DNA of 64,000 bases from Agelaius tricolor. Its lineage: Eukaryota > Chordata > Aves > Passeriformes > Icteridae. Positions 10,150 through 23,600 of the stretch are shown piece after piece. The number at the start of each line of letters is the position of its first letter. The stretch's first letter is position 1. The notes under the pieces were generated by a model that saw only the letters and a program-made list of their open reading frames with translations, was not told the DNA's origin and ran no database searches. The position numbers were made by a program, and so were the translations under genes. The stretch covers positions 2,728,001 to 2,792,000 of the forward strand of contig JALJCS010000051.1 in the NCBI GenBank assembly GCA_023055355.1, read 5' to 3'.

Positions 10150-12086
10150 GCTAGCAGATCGCTGCCACAAAGTCCTGGGGAGACAACAGGTCTACCGCGT
10201 TTTCATCTGGACACCAGGTCTACCCCGGCTTCTCAGGGAGACCAGGTCTACCTCGCTCCAGCGGAACATCAGGTCGTCCTCGCCCTGGCGGGACAACAGG
10301 TCTTCCCCGACCCTGGCCAGGGACAACAGGTCTACCCGGGCTTCGCTGGGACATCAGGTCTACCCCAGCTCCGTCCGGAGACAACAGGTCTACCCCGGCC
10401 CTGGGCAGGACAACAGGTCTACCCTGGCTTCACTGGGACATCAGGTCTACCCGAGCTCCGGCCAGGGACAACAGGTCTACCCAGCTCTGTAGGGACATCA
10501 GGTCTACCCGAGCTCCGTCCGGGGACAACAAGTCTACCCAGCTCTGTAGGGACATCTGGTCTACCCCAGCTCCGGCCAGGGACAACAGGTCTACCCAGCT
10601 CCGTAGGGACATCAGGTCTACCCCAGCTCCGGCCAGGGACAACAGGTCTACCCTGCTCTGTAGGGACAACTGGTCTACCTCAGCTCAATAGGGGCAACAG
10701 GTCTACCCTTGTTCCGTAGGGCTAGCAGATCTCTGTCACAAAGTCCTGGGAACACAACAGGTCTACCCCGATTCCAGCGGGACACCAGGTCTACCCCGGA
10801 TTCTCTGTGACACCAGGTCTAGCTCTCTCCCGTGGGACATCAGGTCGTCCTCGCCCTGGCCGGACAACAGGTCTACCCCGGCCCTGGCCAGGACAACAGG
10901 TCGACCCTGGTTTCGCTGGGACATCAGGTCTACCCCAGCTGCGTCCAGGGACAAGAGGTCTACCCAGCTCTGTAGGGACATCAGGTCTACCCCAGCTCCG
11001 TCCGGGGACAACAGGTCTACCCTGCTCTGTAGGGACAACTGGTCTACCTCAGCTCAATAGGGGCAACAGGTCTACCCTTGTTCCGTAGGGCTAGCAGATC
11101 GCTGCCACAAAGTCCTGGGGAGACAACAGGTCTACCGCGTTTTCATCTGGACACCAGGTCTACCCCGGCTTCTCAAGGAGACCAGGTCTACCTCGCTCCA
11201 GCGGAACATCAGGTCGTCCTCGCCCTGGCGGGACAACAGGTCTTCCCCGACCCTGGCCAGGGACAACATGTCTACCCTGGCTTCGCTGGGACATCAGGTC
11301 TACCCCAGCTCCGTCCGGAGACAACAGGTCTACCCCAGCCCTGGGCAGGACAACAGGTCTACCCACGCTTCACTGGAACATCAGGTCTTCCCCAGCTCCG
11401 TCCGGGGACAACAGGTCTACCCAGCTCTGTAGGGACAACTGGTCTACCTCAACTCAATAGGGGCAACAGGTCTACCCTTATATCGTAGGGCTAGCAGATC
11501 TCTGTCACAAAGTCCTGGGGAGACAACAGGTCTACCCCGATTCCAGCGGGACACCAGGTCTACCCCGGCTTCTCTGGGAGACCAGGTCTACCTCGCCCCA
11601 GCGGGACATCAGGTCGTCCCTGCCCTGGCGGGACAACAGGTCTACCCCGGCCCTGGCCAGGACAACAGGTCTACCCAGGCTTCGCTGGGACATCAGGTCT
11701 ACCCCAGCACTGTCCGGGGACAACCGGTCTACCCAGCTCTGTAGGGACATCAGGTCTACCCCAGCTCCAGCCAGGGACAAGAGGTCTACCCAGCTCTGTA
11801 GGGACATCAGGTCTACCCCAGCTCCGGCCAGGGACAACAGGTCTACCCTGCTCTGTAGGGGCATCGGGTCTACCCGAGTTCCGGCCAGGGACAAAAGTTC
11901 TAAACTGCTCTGTAGGGACATCAGGTCTACCCCAGCTCCGTCCGGGGACAACAGGTCTACCCAGCTCTGTGGGGACATCAGGTCTACCCCAGCTCCGTCC
12001 GGGGACAACAGGTCTACCCTGCTCTGTAGGGACAACTGGTCTACCTCAACTCAATAGGGGCAACAGGTCTACCCTTGTTCCGTAGG
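10150..12086 (+). repeat. Second 1,937-bp block of copy 1, missing from copy 2
   Basis: Units 571 (10150), 369 (10721), 400 (11090) and 597 (11490). The equivalent block is present in copy 3 (37228-39164) and absent from copy 2, where the 597-bp unit at 21598 is followed directly by the 369-bp unit at 22195. The missing length equals the spacing of the two flanking 597-bp units (9553 and 11490). Confidence 0.87.
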
Positions 12087-13369
12087 GCTAGCAGATCTCT
12101 GTCACAAAGTCCTGGGGAGACAACAGGTCTACCCCGATTCCAGCGGGACACCAGGTCTACCCCGGATTCTCTGTGACACCAGGTCTAGCTCTCTCCCGTG
12201 GGACATCAGGTTGTCCTCGCCCTGGCCGGACAACAGGTCTACCCCGGCCCTGGCCAGGACAACAGGTCGACCCTGGCTTCGCTGGGACATCAGGTCTACC
12301 CCAGCTGCGTCCAGGGACAAGAGGTCTACCCAGCTCTGTAGGGACATCAGGTCTACCCCAGCTCCGTCCGGGGACAACAGGTCTACCCAGCTCTGTAGGG
12401 ACAACTGGTCTACCTCAGCTCAATAGGGGCAACAGGTCTACCCTTGTTCCGTAGGGCTAGCAGATCTCTGCCACAAAGTCCTGGGGAGACAACAGGTCTA
12501 CCGCGTTTTCATCTGGACACCAGGTCTACCCCGGCTTCTCAGGGAGACCAGGTCTACCTCGCTCCAGCGGAACATCAGGTCGTCCTCGCCCTGGCGGGAC
12601 AACAGGTCTTCCACGACCCTGGCCAGGGACAACAGGTCTACCCGGGCTTCGCTGGGACATCAGGTCTACCCCAGCTCCGTCCGGAGACAACAGGTCTACC
12701 CCGGCCCTGGGCAGGATAACAGGTCTACCCTGGCTTCACTGGGACATCAGGTCTACCCGAGCTCCGGCCAGGGACAACAGGTCTACCCAGCTCTGTAGGG
12801 ACATCAGGTCTACCCGAGCTCCGTCCGGGGACAACAGGTCTACCCAGCTCTGTAGGGACATCAGGTCTACCCCAGCTCCGTCCGGGGAAAACAGGTCTAC
12901 CCTGATCTGTAGGGACAACTGGTCTACCTCAGCTCAATAGGGGCAACAGGTCTACATTTGTTCCGTAGGGCAAGCAGATCTCTGTCACCAAGTCCTGGGG
13001 AGACAACAGGTCTACCGCGTTTTCATCTGGACACCAGGTCTACCCCGGCTTCTCAGGGAGACCAGGTCTACCTCGCTCCAGCGGAACATCAGGTCGTCCT
13101 CGCCCTGGCGGGACAACAGGTCTTCCCCGACCCTGGCCAGGGACAACATGTCTACCCTGGCTTCGCTGGGACATCAGGTCTACCCCAGCTCCGTCCGGAG
13201 ACAACAGGTCTACCCCGGCCCTGGGCAGGACAACAGGTCTACCCACGCTTCACTGGAACATCAGGTCTTCCCCAGCTCCGTCCGGGGACAACAGGTCTAC
13301 CCAGCTCTGTAGGGACAACTGGTCTACCTCAACTCAATAGGGGCAACAGGTCTACCCTTATATCGTAGG

Positions 13370-13738
13370 GCTAGCAGATCTCTGTCACAAAGTCCTGGGG
13401 AGACAACAGGTCTACCCCGATTCCAGCGGGACACCAGGTCTACCCCGGCTTCTCTGGGAGACCAGGTCTACCTCGCCCCAGCGGGACATCAGGTCGTCCC
13501 TGCCCTGGCGGGACAACAGGTCTACCCCGGCCCTGGCCAGGACAACAGGTCTACCCAGGCTTCGCTGGGACATCAGGTCTACCCCAGCACTGTCCGGGGA
13601 CAACAGGTCTACCCAGCTCTGTAGGGACATCAGGTCTACCCCACCTCCATCCGGGGACAACAGGTCTACCCAGCTCTGTAGGGACATCAGGTCTACCTCA
13701 GGTCAATAGGGGCAACAGGTCTACCCTTGTTCCGTAGG
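13370..13738 (+). repeat. 369-bp higher-order unit, A head (reference)
   Basis: The most common length (33 copies) and the simplest regular unit, resolved here into 13 monomers of about 31, 28, 30, 25, 27, 28, 29, 30, 27, 30, 27, 28 and 28 bp. In order, the spacers are the decayed landmark, CCGATTCCAGCGG, CCGGCTTCTCTGGG, TCGCCCCAGCGG, CTGCCCTGGCGG (after a GGTCGTCC core), CCGGCCCTGGCC, CAGGCTTCGCTGG, CCAGCACTGTCCGGG, CAGCTCTGTAGG, CCACCTCCATCCGGG, CAGCTCTGTAGG, TCAGGTCAATAGG and CTTGTTCCGTAGG. Only the CAGCTCTGTAGG-containing part is a regular 57-bp dimer; the rest is a fixed series of diverged monomers. Confidence 0.9.
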
Positions 13739-14108
13739 GCTAGCAGATCTCTGTCACCAAGTCCTGGGGAGACAACAGGTCTACCGCGTTTTCAGCTAGA
13801 CACCAGGTCTACCCCGGCTTCTCAGGGAGACCAGGTCTACCTCGCTCCAGAGGAACATCAGGTCGTCCTCGCCCTGGCGGGACAACAGGTCTTCCCCGAC
13901 CCTGGCCAGGGACAACATGTCTACCCAGGCTTCGCTGGGACATCAGGTCTACCCCAGCACTGTCCGGGGACAACAGGTCTACCCAGCTCTGTAGGGACAT
14001 CAGGTCTACCCCAGCTCCAGCCAGGGACAACAGGTCTACCCTGCTCTGTAGGGACAACTGGTCTACCTCAGCTCAATAGGGGCAACAGGTCTACCCTTGT
14101 TCCGTAGG
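13739..14108 (+). repeat. 370-bp higher-order unit, B head
   Basis: Six copies: 13739, 23847, 28772, 40817, 42948 and 47018. It has the B head with GCGTTTTCAGCTAGACACC instead of the usual CATCTGG and begins GTCACCAAGTCC. After the CATGTCTACC monomer it jumps directly to CAGGCTTCGCTGGG and CCAGCACTGTCCGGG of the A series. It is thus a B-to-A hybrid with one base more than the 369-bp class. It is the only length class, apart from the 369-bp class, that appears in both the 12-kb and the 4-kb super-repeats next to the regime boundary. Confidence 0.8.
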
Positions 14109-14960
14109 GCTAGCAGATCTCTGTCACAAAGTCCTGGAAAGACAACAGGTCTACCCCGATTCCAGCGGGACACCAGGTCTACCCCGGCTTCTCTGGGAGA
14201 CCAGGTCTACCTCGCCCCAGCGGGACATCAGGTCGTCCCTGCCCTGGCGGGACAACAGGTCTACCCCGGCCCTGGCCAGGACAACAGGTCTACCCAGGCT
14301 TCGCTGGGACATCAGGTCTACCCCAGCTCCAGCCAGGGACAACAGGTCTACCCAGCTCTGTAGGGACATCAGGTCTACCCCAGCTCCAGCCAGGGACAAC
14401 AGGTCTACCCAGCTCTGTAGGGACATCAGGTCTACCTCAGCTCAATAGGGGCAACAGTTCTACCCTTGTTCCGTAGGGCTAGCAGATCTCTGTCACAAAG
14501 TCCTGGAAAGACAACAGGTCTACCCCGATTCCAGCGGGACTCCAGGTCTACCCTGGCTTCTCTGGGAGACCAGGTCTACCTCGCCCCAGCGGGACATCAG
14601 GTCGTCCCTGCCCTGGCGGGACAACAGGTCTACCCCGGCCCTGGCCAGGACAACAGGTCGACCTTGGCTTCGCTGGGACATCAGGTCTACCCCAGCTGCG
14701 TCCAGGGACAAGAGGTCTACCCAGCTCTGTAGGGACATCAGGTCTACCCAAGCTCCGGCAAGGGACAACAGGTCGACCCAGCTCTGTAGGGACATCAGGT
14801 CTACCCCAGCTCCGTCCGGGGACAACAGGTCTACCCAGCTCTGTGGGGACATCAGGTCTACCCCAGCTCCGTCCGGGGACAACAGGTCTACCCTGCTCTG
14901 TAGGGACAACTGGTCTACCTCATCTCAATAGGGACAACAGGTCTACCCTTATATCGTAGG

Positions 14961-15500
14961 GCTAGCAGATCTCTGTCACAAAATCCTGGGGAGACAACAG
15001 GTCTACCCCGATTCCAGCGGGACACCAGGTCTACCCCGGCTTCTCTGTGACACCAGGTCTAGCTCTCTCCCGTGGGACATCAGGTCGTCCTCGCCCTGGC
15101 CGGACAACAGGTCTACCACGGCCCTGGCCAGGACAACAGGTCGACCCTGGCTTCGCTGGGACATCAGGTCTACCCCAGCTGCGTCCAGGGACAAGAGGTC
15201 TACCCAGCTCTGTAGGGACATCAGGTCTACCCCAGCTCCGGCCAGGGACAACAGGTCTACCCTGCTCTGTAGGGACATCGGGTCTACCCGAGTTCCGGCC
15301 AGGGACAAAAGGTCTACCCTGCTCTGTAGGGACATCAGGTCTACCCCAGCTCCGTCCGGGGACAACAGGTCTACCCAGCTCTGTGGGGACATCAGGTCTA
15401 CCCCAGCTCCGTCCGGGGACAACAGGTCTACCCTGCTCTGTAGGGACAACTGGTCTACCTCAACTCAATAGGGGCAACAGGTCTACCCTTGTTCCGTAGG
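14961..15500 (+). repeat. 540-bp higher-order unit (reference)
   Basis: Nineteen monomers, equal to 369 + 3 x 57 bp. It carries a CACAAAATCC variant after a CTTATATCG landmark, the fusion CCGGCTTCTCTGTGACACC, GGTCTAGCTCTCTCCCG, GGTCGACC cores, CCAGCTGCGTCCAGGG, and CATCGGGTCTACCCGAG. Thirteen copies have this length. In the right-hand regime they always follow a 571- or 369-bp unit. Confidence 0.83.
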
Positions 15501-16071
15501 GCTAGCAGATCTCTGTCACAAAGTCCTGGGGAGACAACAGGTCTACCCCGAATCCAGCGGGACACCAGGTCTACCCCGGATTCTCTGTGACAGCAGGTCT
15601 AACTCGCTCCCGTGGGACATCAGGTCGTCCTCGCCCTGGCCGGACAACAGGTCTACCCCGACCCTGGCCAGGGACAACAGGTCTACCCTGGCTTCGCTGG
15701 GACATCAGGTCTACCCCAGCTCCGTCCGGAGACAACAGGTCTACCCCGGCCCTGGGCAGGACAACAGGTCTACCCTGGCTTCACTGGGACATCAGGTCTA
15801 CCCGAGCTCCGGCAAGGGACAACAGGTCTACCCAGCTCTGTAGGGACATCAGGTCTACCCGAGCTCCGTCCGGGGACAACAAGTCTACCCAGCTCTGTAG
15901 GGACATCTGGTCTACCCCAGCTCCGTCCGGGGACAACAGGTCTACCCAGCTCTGTAGGGACATCAGGTCTACCCCAGCTCCGTCCGGGGACAACAGGTCT
16001 ACCCTGCTCTGTAGGGACAACTGGTCTACCTCAACTCAATAGGGGCAACAGGTCTACCCTTGTTCCGTAGG
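15501..16071 (+). repeat. 571-bp higher-order unit with A head (hybrid)
   Basis: Unlike the B-headed 571-bp units it starts with the A head, carrying the variants CCGAATCCAGCGG and GTGACAGCAGGTCTAACTC, then switches to the B body at CCGACCCTGGCCAGGG. It closes super-repeat copy 1; the equivalent unit at 30534 closes copy 2. At the equivalent place ending copy 3 the unit at 42579 starts the same way but then diverges. Confidence 0.83.
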
Positions 16072-19000
16072 GCTAGCAGATCTCTGTCACAAAGTCCTGG
16101 GGAGACAACAGGTCTACCCCGATTCCAGCGGGACACCAGGTCTACCCCGGATTCTCTGTGACACCAGGTCTAGCTCTCTCCCGTGGGACATCAGGTCGTC
16201 CTCGCCCTGGCCGGACAACAGGTCTACCGCGGCCCTGGCCAGGACAACAGGTCGACCCTGGCTTCGCTGGGACATCAGGTCTACCCCAGCTGCGTCCAGG
16301 GACAAGAGGTCTACCCAGCTCTGTAGGGACATCAGGTCTACCCCAGCTCCGTCCGGGGACAACAGGTCTACCCAGCTCTGTAGGGACAACTGGTCTACCT
16401 CAGCTCAATAGGGGCAACAGGTCTACCCTTGTTCCGTAGGGCTAGCAGATCGCTGCCACAAAGTCCTGGGGAGACAACAGGTCTACCGCGTTTTCATCTG
16501 GACACCAGGTCTACCCCGGCTTCTCTGGGAGACCAGGTCTACCTCGCTCCAGCGGAACATCAGGTCGTCCTCGCCCTGGCGGGACAACAGGTCTTCCCCG
16601 ACCCTGGCCAGGGACAACAGGTCTACCCGGGCTTCGCTGGGACATCAGGTCTACCCCAGCTCCGTCCGGAGACAACAGGTCTACCCCGGCCCTGGGCAGG
16701 ACAACAGGTCTACCCTGGCTTCACTGGGACATCAGGTCTACCCGAGCTCCGGCCAGGGACAACAGGTCTACCCAGCTCTGTAGGGACATCAGGTCTACCC
16801 GAGCTCCGTCCGGGGACAACAAGTCTACCCAGCTCTGTAGGGACATCTGGTCTACCCCAGCTCCGGCCAGGGACAACAGGTCTACCCAGCTCCGTAGGGA
16901 CATCAGGTCTACCCCAGCTCCGGCCAGGGACAACAGGTCTACCCTGCTCTGTAGGGACAACTGGTCTACCTCAGCTCAATAGGGGCAACAGGTCTACCCT
17001 TGTTCCGTAGGGCTAGCAGATCTCTGTCACAAAGTCCTGGGAACACAACAGGTCTACCCCGATTCCAGCGGGACACCAGGTCTACCCCGGATTCTCTGTG
17101 ACACCAGGTCTAGCTCTCTCCCGTGGGACATCAGGTCGTCCTCGCCCTGGCCGGACAACAGGTCTACCCCGGCCCTGGCCAGGACAACAGGTCGACCCTG
17201 GTTTCGCTGGGACATCAGGTCTACCCCAGCTGCGTCCAGGGACAAGAGGTCTACCCAGCTCTGTAGGGACATCAGGTCTACCCCAGCTCCGTCCGGGGAC
17301 AACAGGTCTACCCTGCTCTGTAGGGACAACTGGTCTACCTCAGCTCAATAGGGGCAACAGGTCTACCCTTGTTCCGTAGGGCTAGCAGATCGCTGCCACA
17401 AAGTCCTGGGGAGACAACAGGTCTACCGCGTTTTCATCTGGACACCAGGTCTACCCCGGCTTCTCAAGGAGACCAGGTCTACCTCGCTCCAGCGGAACAT
17501 CAGGTCGTCCTCGCCCTGGCGGGACAACAGGTCTTCCCCGACCCTGGCCAGGGACAACATGTCTACCCTGGCTTCGCTGGGACATGAGGTCTACCCCAGC
17601 TCCGTCCGGAGACAACAGGTCTACCCCAGCCCTGGGCAGGACAACAGGTCTACCCACGCTTCACTGGAACATCAGGTCTTCCCCAGCTCCGTCCGGGGAC
17701 AACAGGTCTACCCAGCTCTGTAGGGACAACTGGTCTACCTCAACTCAATAGGGGCAACAGGTCTACCCTTATATCGTAGGGCTAGCAGATCTCTGTCACA
17801 AAGTCCTGGGGAGACAACAGGTCTACCCCGATTCCAGCGGGACACCAGGTCTACCCCGGCTTCTCTGGGAGACCAGGTCTACCTCGCCCCAGCGGGACAT
17901 CAGGTCGTCCCTGCCCTGGCGGGACAACAGGTCTACCCCGGCCCTGGCCAGGACAACAGGTCTACCCAGGCTTCGCTGGGACATCAGGTCTACCCCAGCA
18001 CTGTCCGGGGACAACCGGTCTACCCAGCTCTGTAGGGACATCAGGTCTACCCCAGCTCCAGCCAGGGACAAGAGGTCTACCCAGCTCTGTAGGGACATCA
18101 GGTCTACCCCAGCTCCGGCCAGGGACAACAGGTCTAGCCTGCTCTGTAGGGGCATCGGGTCTACCCGAGTTCCGGCCAGGGACAAAAGTTCTAAACTGCT
18201 CTGTAGGGACATCAGGTCTACCCCAGCTCCGTCCGGGGACAACAGGTCTACCCAGCTCTGTGGGGACATCAGGTCTACCCCAGCTCCGTCCGGGGACAAC
18301 AGGTCTACCCAGCTCTGTAGGGACAACTGGTCTACCTCAGCTCAATAGGGGCAACAGGTCTACCCTTGTTCCCTAGGGCTAGCAGATCGCTGCCACAAAG
18401 TCCTGGGGAGACAACAGGTCTACCGCGTTTTCATCTGGACACCAGGTCTACCCCGGCTTCTCAGGGAGACCAGGTCTACCTCGCTCCAGCGGAACATCAG
18501 GTCGTCCTCGCCCTGGCGGGACAACAGGTCTTCCCCGACCCTGGCCAGGGACAACAGGTCTACCCGGGCTTCGCTGGGACATCAGGTCTACCCCAGCTCC
18601 GTCCGGAGACAACAGGTCTACCCCGGCCCTGGGCAGGACAACAGGTCTACCCTGGCTTCACTGGGACATCAGGTCTACCCGAGCTCCGGCCAGGGACAAC
18701 AGGTCTACCCAGCTCTGTAGGGACATCAGGTCTACCCGAGCTCCGTCCGGGGACAACAAGTCTACCCAGCTCTGTAGGGACATCAGGTCTACCCCAGCTC
18801 CGGCCAGGGACAACAGGTCTACCCAGCTCCGTAGGGACATCAGGTCTACCCCAGCTCCGGCCAGGGACAACAGGTCTACCCTGCTCTGTAGGGACAACTG
18901 GTCTACCTCAGCTCAATAGGGGCAACAGGTCTACCCTTGTTCCGTAGGGCTAGCAGATCTCTGTCACAAAGTCCTGGAAAGACAACAGGTCTACCCCGAT

Positions 19001-20683
19001 TCCAGCGGGACACCAGGTCTACCCCGGATTCTCTGTGACACCAGGTCTACCTCGCTCCAGCGGAACATCAGGTGGTCCTCGCCCTGGCGGGACAACAGGT
19101 CTTCCCCGACCCTGGCCAGGGACAACATGTCTACCCTGGCTTCGCTGGGACATCAGGTCTACCCCAGCTCCGTCCGGAGACAACAGGTCTACCCCGGCCC
19201 TGGGCAGGACAACAGGTCTACCCACGCTTCACTGGGACATCAGGTCTACCCGAGCTCCGGCCAGGGACAACAGGTCTACCCTGCTCTATAGGGTGATCAG
19301 GTCTTCCCCAGCTCCGTCCGGGGACAACAGGTCTACCCAGCTCTGTAGGGACAACTGGTCTACCTCAACTCAATAGGGGCAACAGGTCTACCCTTATATC
19401 GTAGGGCTAGCAGATCTCTGTCACAAAGTCCTGGGGAGACAACAGGTCTACCCCGATTCCAGCGGGACACCAGGTCTACCCCGGCTTCTCTGGGAGACCA
19501 GGTCTACCTCGCCCCAGCGGGACATCAGGTCGTCCCTGCCCTGGCAGGACAACAGGTCTACCCCGGCCCTGGCCAGGACAACAGGTCTACCCAGGCTTCG
19601 CTGGGACATCAGGTCTACCCCAGCACTGTCCGGGGACAACAGGTCTACCCAGCTCTGTAGGGACATCAGGTCTACCCCAGCTCCAGCCAGGGACAACAGG
19701 TCTACCCAGCTCTGTAGGGACATCAGGTCTACCCCAGCTCCAGCCAGGGACAACAGGTCTACCCAGCTCTGTAGGGACATCAGGTCTACCTCAGCTCAAT
19801 AGGGGCAACAGGTCTACCCTTGTTCCGTAGGGCTAGCAGATCTCTGTCACAATGTCCTGGAAAGACAACAGGTCTACCCCGATTCCAGCGGGACTCCAGG
19901 TCTACCCCGGCTTCTCTGGAAGACCAGGTCTACCTCGCCCCAGCGGGACATCAGGTCGTCCCTGCCCTGGCGGGACAACAGGTCTACCCCGGCCCTGGCC
20001 AGGACAACAGGTCTACCCAGGCTTCGCTGGGACATCAGGTCTACCCCAGCTGCGTCCAGGGACAAGAGGTCTACCCAGCTCTGTAGGGACATCAGGTCTA
20101 CCCCAGCTCCGGCCAGGGACAACAGGTCTACCCAGCTCTGTAGGGACATCAGGTCTACCCCAGCTCCGTCCGGGGACAACAGGTCTACCCAGCTCTGTGG
20201 GGACATCAGGTCTACCCCAGCTCCGTCCGGGGACAACAGGTCTACCCTGCTCTGTAGGGACAACTGGTCTACCTCAACTCAATAGGGGCAACAGGTCTAC
20301 CCTTGTTCCGTAGGGCTAGCAGATCTCTGTCACAAAGTCCTGGGGAGACAACAGGTCTACCCCGATTCCAGCGGGACACCAGGTCTACCCCGGATTCTCT
20401 GTGACACCAGGTCTAGCTCTCTCCCGTGGGACATCAGGTTGTCCTCGCCCTGGCCGGACAACAGGTCTACCCCGGCCCTGGCCAGGACAACAGGTCGACC
20501 CTGGCTTCGCTGGGACATCAGGTCTACCCCAGCTGCGTCCAGGGACAAGAGGTCTACCCAGCTCTGTAGGGACATCAGGTCTACCCCAGCTCCGTCCGGG
20601 GACAACAGGTCTACCCAGCTCTGTAGGGACAACTGGTCTACCTCAGCTCAATAGGGGCAACAGGTCTACCCTTGTTCCGTAGG

Positions 20684-23600
20684 GCTAGCAGATCTCTGCC
20701 ACAAAGTCCTGGGGAGACAACAGGTCTACCGCGTTTTCATCTGGACACCAGGTCTACCCCGGCTTCTCAGGGAGACCAGGTCTACCTCGCTCCAGCGGAA
20801 CATCAGGTCGTCCTCGCCCTGGCGGGACAACAGGTCTTCCCCGACCCTGGCCAGGGACAACAGGTCTACCCGGGCTTCGCTGGGACATCAGGTCTACCCC
20901 AGCTCCGTCCGGAGACAACAGGTCTACCCCGGCCCTGGGCAGGATAACAGGTCTACCCTGGCTTCACTGGGACATCAGGTCTACCCGAGCTCCGGCCAGG
21001 GACAACAGGTCTACCCAGCTCTGTAGGGACATCAGGTCTACCCGAGCTCCGTCCGGGGACAACAGGTCTACCCAGCTCTGTAGGGACATCAGGTCTACCC
21101 CAGCTCCGTCCGGGGAAAACAGGTCTACCCTGATCTGTAGGGACAACTGGTCTACCTCAGCTCAATAGGGGCAACAGGTCTACATTTGTTCCGTAGGGCA
21201 AGCAGATCTCTGTCACCAAGTCCTGGGGAGACAACAGGTCTACCGCGTTTTCATCTGGACACCAGGTCTACCCCGGCTTCTCAGGGAGACCAGGTCTACC
21301 TCGCTCCAGCGGAACATCAGGTCGTCCTCGCCCTGGCGGGACAACAGGTCTTCCCCGACCCTGGCCAGGGACAACATGTCTACCCTGGCTTCGCTGGGAC
21401 ATCAGGTCTACCCCAGCTCCGTCCGGAGACAACAGGTCTACCCCGGCCCTGGGCAGGACAACAGGTCTACCCACGCTTCACTGGAACATCAGGTCTTCCC
21501 CAGCTCCGTCCGGGGACAACAGGTCTACCCAGTTCTGTAGGGACAACTGGTCTACCTCAACTCAATAGGGGCAACAGGTCTACCCTTATATCGTAGGGCT
21601 AGCAGATCTCTGTCACAAAGTCCTGGGGAGACAACAGGTCTACCCCGATTCCAGCGGGACACCAGGTCTACCCCGGCTTCTCTGGGAGACCAGGTCTACC
21701 TCGCCCCAGCGGGACATCAGGTCGTCCCTGCCCTGGCGGGACAACAGGTCTACCCCGGCCCTGGCCAGGACAACAGGTCTACCCAGGCTTCGCTGGGACA
21801 TCAGGTCTACCCCAGCACTGTCCGGGGACAACCGGTCTACCCAGCTCTGTAGGGACATCAGGTCTACCCCAGCTCCAGCCAGGGACAAGAGGTCTACCCA
21901 GCTCTGTAGGGACATCAGGTCTACCCCAGCTCCGGCCAGGGACAACAGGTCTACCCTGCTCTGTAGGGGCATCGGGTCTACCCGAGTTCCGGCCAGGGAC
22001 AAAAGTTCTAAACTGCTCTGTAGGGACATCAGGTCTACCCCAGCTCCGTCCGGGGACAACAGGTCTACCCAGCTCTGTGGGGACATCAGGTCTACCCCAG
22101 CTCCGTCCGGGGACAACAGGTCTACCCTGCTCTGTAGGGACAACTGGTCTACCTCAACTCAATAGGGGCAACAGGTCTACCCTTGTTCCGTAGGGCTAGC
22201 AGATCTCTGTCACAAAGTCCTGGGGAGACAACAGGTCTACCCCGATTCCAGCGGGACACCAGGTCTACCCCGGATTCTCTGTGACACCAGGTCTAGCTCT
22301 CTCCCGTGGGACATCAGGTTGTCCTCGCCCTGGCCGGACAACAGGTCTACCCCGGCCCTGGCCAGGACAACAGGTCGACCCTGGCTTCGCTGGGACATCA
22401 GGTCTACCCCAGCTGCGTCCAGGGACAAGAGGTCTACCCAGCTCTGTAGGGACATCAGGTCTACCCCAGCTCCGTCCGGGGACAACAGGTCTACCCAGCT
22501 CTGTAGGGACAACTGGTCTACCTCAGCTCAATAGGGGCAACAGGTCTACCCTTGTTCCGTAGGGCTAGCAGATCTCTGCCACAAAGTCCTGGGGAGACAA
22601 CAGGTCTACCGCGTTTTCATCTGGACACCAGGTCTACCCCGGCTTCTCAGGGAGACCAGGTCTACCTCGCTCCAGCGGAACATCAGGTCGTCCTCGCCCT
22701 GGCGGGACAACAGGTCTTCCACGACCCTGGCCAGGGACAACAGGTCTACCCGGGCTTCGCTGGGACATCAGGTCTACCCCAGCTCCGTCCGGAGACAACA
22801 GGTCTACCCCGGCCCTGGGCAGGATAACAGGTCTACCCTGGCTTCACTGGGACATCAGGTCTACCCGAGCTCCGGCCAGGGACAACAGGTCTACCCAGCT
22901 CTGTAGGGACATCAGGTCTACCCGAGCTCCGTCCGGGGACAACAGGTCTACCCAGCTCTGTAGGGACATCAGGTCTACCCCAGCTCCGTCCGGGGAAAAC
23001 AGGTCTACCCTGATCTGTAGGGACAACTGGTCTACCTCAGCTCAATAGGGGCAACAGGTCTACATTTGTTCCGTAGGGCAAGCAGATCTCTGTCACCAAG
23101 TCCTGGGGAGACAACAGGTCTACCGCGTTTTCATCTGGACACCAGGTCTACCCCGGCTTCTCAGGGAGACCAGGTCTACCTCGCTCCAGCGGAACATCAG
23201 GTCGTCCTCGCCCTGGCGGGACAACAGGTCTTCCCCGACCCTGGCCAGGGACAACATGTCTACCCTGGCTTCGCTGGGACATCAGGTCTACCCCAGCTCC
23301 GTCCGGAGACAACAGGTCTACCCCGGCCCTGGGCAGGACAACAGGTCTACCCACGCTTCACTGGAACATCAGGTCTTCCCCAGCTCCGTCCGGGGACAAC
23401 AGGTCTACCCAGCTCTGTAGGGACAACTGGTCTACCTCAACTCAATAGGGGCAACAGGTCTACCCTTATATCGTAGGGCTAGCAGATCTCTGTCACAAAG
23501 TCCTGGGGAGACAACAGGTCTACCCCGATTCCAGCGGGACACCAGGTCTACCCCGGCTTCTCTGGGAGACCAGGTCTACCTCGCCCCAGCGGGACATCAG

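Larger units (their letters stand above)
4027..16071 (+). repeat. 12,045-bp super-repeat, copy 1
   Basis: Twenty-six units in the order 369, 571, 369, 400, 597, 571, 457, 426, 483, 369, 514, 400, 597, 571, 369, 400, 597, 369, 514, 400, 369, 370, 369, 483, 540, 571 sum to 12,045 bp. Unit starts are 4027, 4396, 4967, 5336, 5736, 6333, 6904, 7361, 7787, 8270, 8639, 9153, 9553, 10150, 10721, 11090, 11490, 12087, 12456, 12970, 13370, 13739, 14109, 14478, 14961 and 15501. The same order recurs at 31105, exactly 27,078 bp away. Similarity in the 12,045 register begins somewhat before 4027, within the unit at 3456. Confidence 0.92.
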
